Below, in pieces: positions 59,129 through 64,000 of a stretch of 64,000 nt of DNA (the stretch's first letter is position 1; each line of letters begins with the position of its first letter). The position numbers were made by a program, and so were the translations under genes. The notes under the pieces were generated by a model, which searched no databases, was not told the DNA's origin, and saw only the letters and a list, made by a program, of their open reading frames with translations. The stretch is from Pseudoflavonifractor sp. AF19-9AC (lineage in GTDB: Bacteria; Bacillota; Clostridia; Oscillospirales; Oscillospiraceae): positions 29,564-93,563 of the forward strand of contig NZ_QUGI01000009.1 in assembly GCF_003478995.1 (NCBI RefSeq). The letters are read 5' to 3'.

Positions 59129-59167
59129 CGATGCCGCAAAGCCTGTGCTTTGCGGCATCGTTTTTTT
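59129..59167 (+). terminator. Terminator of the tRNA-Ser pair
   Basis: CGATGCCGCAAAG and CTTTGCGGCATCG form a perfect stem around a 6-nt loop, followed by seven T residues. Confidence 0.95.
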
Positions 59168-59260
59168 ATACTTCTCTTGCCTCAACAACGGCGCCATTCT
59201 TTGGCTTGACTTCTTGTCCCAGCTGCCCCACCGGTCACTGCCGGCGGGGCAGCTCTTCTG

Positions 59261-60025
59261 TTATTTCAGGGCAGCGTTGAGCATAGCTGCCACTTCCTGC
59301 CGGGTGGCAAAGCCCTGGGGGCTGGTGCCGTCCGTGAAGCCCCGTTCCACCGCCTGACGCAGAGGCTCCTTGGCCCAATCGCTGGTGGCCAGCTTGGTCC
59401 GGCTTTTCAAATAGACCTCCATCATCTTGTTGAACTGTTCTTGTGTCACCGTTTCTTCCTCCATTGCCTGAGCCACATCGGCTCGAAAATCGTCCATGGA
59501 CTTGCCATACATGGGAAACCAGTGGAGTACGTCGGCGTGATTGCTGGCAATCCCCCGCTGATGCCCCTCCTGATGACAGATGACCACTCCATCCGCCTTT
59601 GGGTCCAGACCGTAGCGCTGGCACAGGTAGGCGGTCAGCTCCACCGCCTCTTGATAGACGGCCCGGAAATACGTCTCGTCGGACAGGTCATCTTCACAGA
59701 TTTCAAACGAGATGTGAGTGTTGTTGGCGCTGCCCTTGGGGCCGCTGGCGCTGTGCCACCCACGCATGGTCCAGGGCAGCGTCTGATAGGTGGCCACCGT
59801 TCCATCTTTCTGTCTGCCAATGAAGGCATGGACGCAGGCTCCCACGCCGCTTTGGTTCCAGTTCCGGGAAGAGCTCTCCCCCAACAGGCCGTCGTCGGGG
59901 CCCACATAGCGCCTGAGATTGGGATTGTTGGCTCCGGTAGAGTGAACCATCACCCCCTTGGGGACAATGGTTCTTCCCGCCTTGTAGCAGTCGTTTTCTT
60001 TTAGCATGCAGACGTGTAAGTTCAT
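59261..60025 (-). CDS. N-acetylmuramoyl-L-alanine amidase, phage-lysin paralogue
   Basis: The protein has 254 aa from the ATG at 60025, chosen for homology to the first amidase (MNLxxxxLxENDCYKAGRTI). Amidase_2 motifs are VMVHSTGANNP, WTMRGWHSASG, THISFEICED and VICHQEGHQRGIASNHADV. The C-terminus AVERGFTDGTSPQGFATRQE resembles an S-layer-homology repeat. It is highly similar throughout to the protein at 30-788. No holin or tail genes accompany it. It lies beside two tRNA-Ser genes, a common prophage insertion site, so it may be a leftover or a domesticated lysin. Confidence 0.88.
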   Translation of the reverse strand: MNLHVCMLKENDCYKAGRTIVPKGVMVHSTGANNPNLRRYVGPDDGLLGESSSRNWNQSGVGACVHAFIGRQKDGTVATYQTLPWTMRGWHSASGPKGSANNTHISFEICEDDLSDETYFRAVYQEAVELTAYLCQRYGLDPKADGVVICHQEGHQRGIASNHADVLHWFPMYGKSMDDFRADVAQAMEEETVTQEQFNKMMEVYLKSRTKLATSDWAKEPLRQAVERGFTDGTSPQGFATRQEVAAMLNAALK

Positions 60026-60220
60026 CCTCGATTTCTCTCCCCCAGCACATGTGCACATCCTTCTCCCCTGCTTTGGGCCATTTTCTCACCGGTCTGTCCG
60101 GTGAGCTTGCCTTCGCTTTTTACATCCGGGAAGTAGGCTGATCCTTCTGCAACGAGGCAGCCATTTTCAGGCTCACCCGGTTCAGTCTATGCCTGCCATT
60201 TCCAGTTGGTGTCTGCCCAT

Positions 60221-60262
60221 AAAAAAGCACCCCGGCTTCTCAAGCTGAGAAGCCGGGGTGCA
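60221..60262 (-). terminator. Terminator of the gcd operon
   Basis: GCACCCCGGCTTCTC and GAGAAGCCGGGGTGC form a perfect 15-bp stem followed by TTTTTTAT on the minus strand. The 60026-60220 stretch shows no gene. Confidence 0.95.
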
Positions 60263-60281
60263 ATCTGAACCAGATATGGGA

Positions 60282-61463
60282 TCAGCCACCGAACACCTTG
60301 ATCATGAAGCCGGCAGCCACAGCGGAACCGATAACACCGGCCACGTTGGGGCCCATGGCGTGCATGAGCAGGAAGTTGGAGGGATTCTCCTTCTGGCCGA
60401 CCACCTGGGAAACCCGGGCGGCCATGGGTACGGCAGACACACCGGCGGAGCCGATGAGGGGGTTCACCTTGCCCTTGGTCAGGACATACATCACATTGCC
60501 GAAGATGATACCGCCGGCAGTGGACAGCAGGAAGGCGGTCAGGCCCAGGAAGATGATGCCCAGGGTCTGGCCGGTAAGGAACTCGTCAGCAGTAGCCTTG
60601 AAGCCCACCGACAGACCCAGGGGGATGGTCACGATGTTGATCAGGGCATTCTGGGCCACGTCAGACAGACGCTCGGTGACGCCGCACTCACGGAACAGGT
60701 TGCCCAGCATGAGCATACCGATCAGGGGCGCGGTGTCAGGGATGAGCAGCACCACAAAGAGGGTAACGGCAATGGGGAAGATGATCTTTTCCGTCTTGGA
60801 AACAGTGCGCAGCTGGGTCATCTTGACTTTGCGCATCTCCTTGGTGGTGAGCAGCTTCATGATGGGGGGCTGAATCAGAGGAATCAGCGCCATGTAGGAG
60901 TAAGCAGCGATGGCAATGGCCGGCAAAATGCTCACAGCCAGCTTGGAAGCCGTCAAAATGGCGGTGGGGCCGTCTGCGCCGCCGATTACGCCGATGGCAG
61001 CGGCCTGGGCGGGGGTAAAGGAGATGGCGCCGCCGGTGATGGGGCCAATGACCAGAGCCATCAGGAAGGCGGCAAAAATGCCCAGCTGAGCGGCAGCGCC
61101 CAGCAGCAGAGACATGGGGTTGGCCAGCAGGGGGCCGAAGTCCGTCATGGCGCCAATTCCCATAAAGATAATGGACGGGTAAATGGCGTACTGAACACCC
61201 TGATAGAGTACCCACATAAAGCCCACGGTGCCGCTGTGGGTGGCGGCATCATAAACCGGAGGATTGAACAGTCCGGTCACAGGCAGGTTTGCCAGCAGCA
61301 TACCAAAGGCGATGGGAACCAGCAGCAGAGGCTCAAAGCCTTTGCCGATACCCATATAAAGCAGCACACAGGCAATAAACAGCATCAGCACGGTCTTCCA
61401 GTCCAGAGCGGCGAAGCCCGAACCCTGCATGATTTTTGTTAAAACCTCAGTAATAAAATTCAT
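60282..61463 (-). CDS. gcdB: Sodium-pumping decarboxylase beta subunit (glutaconyl-CoA decarboxylase)
   Basis: The protein has 393 aa. It is a polytopic membrane protein of the OadB/MmdB/GcdB family, which removes CO2 from carboxybiotin and exports Na+. Family motifs are GIGAMTDFGPLLANP, VIGGADGPTAI (central Asp) and the C-terminal MHAMGPNVAGVIGSAVAAG. Assignment to glutaconyl-CoA rather than oxaloacetate or methylmalonyl-CoA rests on adjacent hgd genes. It is last in the operon, 15 nt after the OadG-biotin fusion gene. The carboxyltransferase alpha subunit (gcdA) is not in the window. Confidence 0.92.
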   Translation of the reverse strand: MNFITEVLTKIMQGSGFAALDWKTVLMLFIACVLLYMGIGKGFEPLLLVPIAFGMLLANLPVTGLFNPPVYDAATHSGTVGFMWVLYQGVQYAIYPSIIFMGIGAMTDFGPLLANPMSLLLGAAAQLGIFAAFLMALVIGPITGGAISFTPAQAAAIGVIGGADGPTAILTASKLAVSILPAIAIAAYSYMALIPLIQPPIMKLLTTKEMRKVKMTQLRTVSKTEKIIFPIAVTLFVVLLIPDTAPLIGMLMLGNLFRECGVTERLSDVAQNALINIVTIPLGLSVGFKATADEFLTGQTLGIIFLGLTAFLLSTAGGIIFGNVMYVLTKGKVNPLIGSAGVSAVPMAARVSQVVGQKENPSNFLLMHAMGPNVAGVIGSAVAAGFMIKVFGG

Positions 61464-61478
61464 ACTTCACCCCTCCTT

Positions 61479-62156
61479 TCAACCAATGGTAACCAGCAGG
61501 TCATCGGTGTTGACGGTGGCACCCACCACTGCAGAGACGGCCTTGACGGTACCGTCCACAGGAGCGGAGACCTCAATTTCCATCTTCATGGCCTCCAGAA
61601 CCACCAGCACGTCGCCGGCCTTCACGGCCTGGCCCACCTGGCACTCCACCTTAAAGATGTTGCCGGGCATGGGACTCTTCACGGCAGTCTCGCCGGCGGG
61701 GGCGGGAGCAGCAGCAGGAGCGGGGGAGGGGGCCGGAGCGGGAGCAACGACAGGTGCCGGGGCAGCCACAGGGGCAGCGGCCACAGGAGCAGCGGCCACA
61801 GGAGCAGCAGCCACGGGAGCCACATTGGTAATCCGGAAGGAGTTGGGGTTCATGCCGGACTCCTCCGCAATGGCGGACATCATGACCGCCACCAGTTCAC
61901 CCTCGTCCACTGCGGGGGCCACCGGGGCAGGAGTGCTGGTCGGAGCGGGGGCCGGCTTGGACACATCCTTGGCGGGGGCAGCAGGCTTCTTAGCACCTTC
62001 AATGGTGGAAACCACCTTGGAGATGACCATGATGACCAGCGCCAGAATGGCCAGCATCATAAAGACCACCAGCATACCGCACACGGCCACCATCAGTGCC
62101 TCAGGTACACTTAGCGGCTTAAAGGGATCCAGAATCGCAATATCTGCATTTGGCAT
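61479..62156 (-). CDS. OadG-like delta subunit fused to a biotinyl domain
   Basis: The protein has 225 aa. Residues 1-60 are an OadG/GcdD-type membrane anchor (ALMVAVCGMLVVFMMLAILA, then LVIMVISKVVSTIEGAKKP). A short helical segment follows (ELVAVMMSAIAEESGMNPNS), then an Ala/Pro linker and a biotinyl domain with the target lysine in LVVLEAMKMEIEVSAPVDG. Normally delta and gamma are separate, and here the delta subunit carries its own biotin. Its domain is nearly identical in DNA to that of gcdC next door. The RBS is GGGGGT. Confidence 0.88.
   Translation of the reverse strand: MPNADIAILDPFKPLSVPEALMVAVCGMLVVFMMLAILALVIMVISKVVSTIEGAKKPAAPAKDVSKPAPAPTSTPAPVAPAVDEGELVAVMMSAIAEESGMNPNSFRITNVAPVAAAPVAAAPVAAAPVAAPAPVVAPAPAPSPAPAAAPAPAGETAVKSPMPGNIFKVECQVGQAVKAGDVLVVLEAMKMEIEVSAPVDGTVKAVSAVVGATVNTDDLLVTIG
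61579..61673. repeat. 95-bp exact direct repeat, copy in the OadG-biotin fusion gene
   Basis: It is identical over 95 nt to 62273-62367. It encodes part of the biotinyl domain from about PMPGNIFKVECQVGQAV through the biotin lysine. Flanking sequence diverges, indicating recent duplication or gene conversion. Confidence 0.9.
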
Positions 62157-62172
62157 AGACTATGACCCCCTA

Positions 62173-62604
62173 TTAACCCAGGGTGACCAGCAGGTCGTCG
62201 GTGTTGACAGTAGTGCCAACCACAGCAGAGATGGCCTTAACGGTGCCGTCCACGGGAGCGGAGACCTCGATCTCCATCTTCATGGCCTCCAGAACCACCA
62301 GCACGTCGCCGGCCTTCACGGCCTGGCCCACCTGGCACTCCACCTTAAAGATGTTGCCGGGCATGGGGCTCTTCACGGCAGTCTCGCCGGCAGCCACAGC
62401 GGCGGGGGCGGGAGCAGCAGCGGGAGCGGGGGCCGGAGCAGGGGCGGGTGCGGGAGCAGGAGCAGCGACGGGTGCCGGGGCAGCCACAGGAGCGGCAGCC
62501 ACAGGGGCAGCGGCCACAGGAGCAGCGGCCACAGGAGCAGCAGCGCCGATCTTCTCAACGCTCACACTGTAAACCTTGCCGTTGACAGTAACATTGTAGT
62601 TCAT
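62173..62604 (-). CDS. gcdC: Glutaconyl-CoA decarboxylase gamma subunit, biotin carrier
   Basis: The protein has 143 aa. A short N-terminal beta segment (MNYNVTVNGKVYSVSVEKIG) is followed by a ~45-residue Ala/Pro/Val linker built of APVAA and PAPAPA repeats and a C-terminal biotinyl domain with EAMKMEI. The biotin swings between the carboxyltransferase and the GcdB pump. It is first in the minus-strand operon after a good promoter. GGGGAAAAG precedes the ATG. Confidence 0.93.
   Translation of the reverse strand: MNYNVTVNGKVYSVSVEKIGAAAPVAAAPVAAAPVAAAPVAAPAPVAAPAPAPAPAPAPAPAAAPAPAAVAAGETAVKSPMPGNIFKVECQVGQAVKAGDVLVVLEAMKMEIEVSAPVDGTVKAISAVVGTTVNTDDLLVTLG
62273..62367. repeat. 95-bp exact direct repeat, copy in gcdC
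   Basis: This is the second copy of the repeat at 61579-61673. It covers the biotin-attachment region of gcdC. Confidence 0.9.
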
Positions 62605-62733
62605 AGCTTCTTTTCCCCTTTACAATATAATAATCGCAGACTTAATGGGGTGAACAGCCGGTTTAGCGTCACCTTGAAATCTGGATTGGCAGCTCCCTGC
62701 CTTTTGGGCAGGGAGCATGCCGAAATTAGTGGT

Positions 62734-62763
62734 ATTATAGCATTTTCTTCAATGAAGTGTCAA
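62734..62763 (-). promoter_or_regulatory. Promoter of the gcdC operon
   Basis: On the minus strand, TTGACA (62758-62763) and TATAAT (62734-62739) have an 18-nt spacer. The ~120-nt leader contains a hairpin (GCTCCCTGCC paired with GGCAGGGAGC, 62691-62715) without a T run. No terminator for the upstream hgd transcript was seen, so readthrough is possible. Confidence 0.85.
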
Positions 62764-62803
62764 GATTTTCGACCCTTCCAGCCTGCACATCTGAACAGGT
62801 CTT

Positions 62804-63940
62804 TTACAGCACGTCGGCAAAGGCCTGGATGGCGGTGCTGGCCTGGCCGAAGTCCCGCATCTGCTGGTCGATGCCCAGACGGAGGTGGGGGATACCGGCG
62901 TCATCCAGAGCCTTCTTCAGATAGGGGTACTCCATCTCCTCGGGGTCACAGAACTGCTGCATAAAGAGCACCAGACCCTGAGCGCCAGACTTCTTCACCA
63001 TGTCCACCACGAAATCGGCGCGGCGGTTCTGGTTGGAGAACTCATCATAGAGCAGCACGTCGTAGTCCTGGTCGGCAAACTGCTGGGCCAGAGCCATCAT
63101 GGGATCGCCGGTCTCGGCAGCGTCCACCCGGATGGCGCGGCTCTCGTGGGCCACGTCGTCGGCGGCGATGGCGATCTGGTTGTCGTCAAAGATCTGCAGC
63201 AGCTTGGGGTTGTCGCAGATGATGCCGGAGGTAACCACCTTGCGGCCCTTCCACTGGGAGGCGGGCAGGGCGGCCAGCTCAGCATTCAGAGCCTCCAGCT
63301 TCTCGCTGTAGGCCACGGGCTCCATGAACCAGGCGGCGCGCAGAACGGCGGAGCGGTTGACGGCGGAAATGGCCTCGGGGTGCTGACCGGCCAGCTTCAC
63401 AAACTCACGGCGGGCAGCGCGGTTGCGGTTCATCACCTTGATGGCGCCGCGGAGGGCCTCGTCAGTGATGGGGGCGCCGGAAATCTTCTCCAGCTCGGCC
63501 TTGATGTGGTTGTACTGGTCCATGGTGAACTGCAGGCCGAAGGAGGGCTTGCGGTTCTGGGGATGGGCCAGGAAGATGCAGGGCAGCTTCTTGCTCATGG
63601 CCACGCGGATATTCTGGCTCATGGGGCGCAGGGTATCACAGATGGTGGGGGTGATGACGCCGTCCAGCTGATCCAGGGTGCCGTCCAGCAGCATCTCCAG
63701 AGCCAGCTGAGCAATGGTGCAGTAGAAGGTGGCGCAGTACTCCTTGGCCATGGAGATGGTCTTGTTGTTGCTGCCCCAGATGCCCATGGGCACCATGCCG
63801 GCAGCCACTACCAGCTCCACAGGGGCGTAGTAGGGCAGAACACCGATGACCTTCTTTCCCTCCTGCTTGTACTGGGTCAGTACGCGGTAGGGATGCTCAG
63901 AAACTTCCTTAAACTCGTTCAGCATAACCTCGGTGCTCAT
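62804..63940 (-). CDS. hgdB: 2-hydroxyglutaryl-CoA dehydratase, component D subunit B
   Basis: The protein has 378 aa. It is an HGD-D/FldC-type subunit of the radical dehydratase that converts (R)-2-hydroxyglutaryl-CoA to glutaconyl-CoA. Candidate iron-sulfur cysteines are in KEYCATFYCTIAQLAL, ITPTICDTLRPMS and LFMQQFCDPEEMEYPYLKKA. The activator HgdC is not in the window. The start codon overlaps the hgdA stop by 4 bp. Related dehydratases act on lactoyl-, phenyllactyl- or 2-hydroxyisocaproyl-CoA, but the adjacent gcd genes favour glutarate. Confidence 0.9.
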   Translation of the reverse strand: MSTEVMLNEFKEVSEHPYRVLTQYKQEGKKVIGVLPYYAPVELVVAAGMVPMGIWGSNNKTISMAKEYCATFYCTIAQLALEMLLDGTLDQLDGVITPTICDTLRPMSQNIRVAMSKKLPCIFLAHPQNRKPSFGLQFTMDQYNHIKAELEKISGAPITDEALRGAIKVMNRNRAARREFVKLAGQHPEAISAVNRSAVLRAAWFMEPVAYSEKLEALNAELAALPASQWKGRKVVTSGIICDNPKLLQIFDDNQIAIAADDVAHESRAIRVDAAETGDPMMALAQQFADQDYDVLLYDEFSNQNRRADFVVDMVKKSGAQGLVLFMQQFCDPEEMEYPYLKKALDDAGIPHLRLGIDQQMRDFGQASTAIQAFADVL

Positions 63941-64000
63941 TTCGCCTCGGCCTCCTTATTCGCCTTATTGGCCTCCATGGCCTCCACCAGGCCCTGAACA
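63937..64000 (-). CDS. hgdA: 2-hydroxyglutaryl-CoA dehydratase subunit A, C-terminus only
   Basis: Only the last ~20 codons are inside the window, ending LVEAMEANKANKEAEAK and then TGA, which overlaps the hgdB ATG. The call rests on position and coupling, since the visible tail is not diagnostic. Confidence 0.6.
   Translation of the reverse strand, partial: VQGLVEAMEANKANKEAEAK

Noticed and set aside
61720..61830. Short tandem GCAGCGGCCACAGGAGC-like repeats in the two biotin-carrier genes, at first glance an array
   Set aside because: They encode the Ala/Pro/Val linkers in frame and lack constant spacers, so this is not CRISPR or a satellite.
1..64000. CRISPR arrays, rRNA genes, insertion sequences with intact transposase
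   Set aside because: No regularly spaced repeats, rRNA-like sequence or transposase frame was recognised in either strand.

Overview
The window reads as chromosome of a GC-rich, endospore-forming, anaerobic Clostridia member, most likely an Oscillospiraceae-type gut bacterium close to Flavonifractor, Pseudoflavonifractor or Intestinimonas (inferred from gene content and style; no database was consulted). Support comes from a complete spoIIIAA-AH operon, a Gram-positive HPr kinase, a T-box leader, sigma-54, ribosomal proteins L28 and L31 with zinc-ribbon cysteines, and 2-hydroxyglutaryl-CoA dehydratase genes next to a biotin-dependent, sodium-pumping decarboxylase, the hallmark of glutamate fermentation through hydroxyglutarate. 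No rRNA gene and no CRISPR array was seen.

Layout. 1-2.2 kb: a phage-type lysis cassette (amidase, holin, XhlA-like protein, two tail-type proteins) without capsid or packaging genes. 2.4-11.7 kb: housekeeping genes (glcK-hprK, rpmB, yigZ with a small HTH regulator, hflX, rpmE, rpsB-tsf), interrupted by an 809-bp repeat element with inverted ends. 11.7-17.4 kb: an AT-richer accessory segment between imperfect direct repeats that contain terminators. It holds an aldo/keto reductase, an SDR, a flavodoxin-like reductase, a divergent HxlR regulator and a VOC protein, then about 2 kb of decayed mobile-element genes. 17.7-28 kb: a LarA-family racemase, a large BTAD/ATPase/TPR regulator divergent from a three-subunit molybdenum hydroxylase, and an NhaC-type antiporter.

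28.2-33.5 kb: Asp23 and the spoIIIA operon. 33.6-47.2 kb: a self-regulated membrane protein/HTH pair, folD-lgt and two M16 peptidases, then ylxM-ffh-rpsP-khpA-rimM, transporters, CarD, a MATE pump with an attenuator-like leader, two small DUF proteins and tRNA-Leu. 47.3-52.6 kb: mntP behind a yybP-ykoY manganese riboswitch, a dicarboxylate symporter, a LysR regulator facing a transcript that carries only two micro-ORFs, and rpoN preceded by an operator, promoter and terminator. 52.6-60 kb: a HIT protein, an ECF sigma/DUF4179 pair, an alanine T-box that first meets a lipoprotein gene and then alaS, two tRNA-Ser genes and a second phage-type amidase paralogous to the first. 60.2-64 kb: hgdA (C-terminus only), hgdB, and from a separate promoter gcdC, an OadG-biotinyl fusion and gcdB.

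How the genes work together. The right end dehydrates 2-hydroxyglutaryl-CoA and decarboxylates glutaconyl-CoA while exporting Na+. The NhaC antiporter and the Na+-type symporter fit a sodium-linked lifestyle. The redox island looks like an electrophile or disulfide-stress module under an HxlR sensor. Much of the regulatory interest lies in non-coding DNA: the riboswitch, the T-box, the MATE leader, several palindromic operators, and the transcripts upstream of rpoN and beside lysR.
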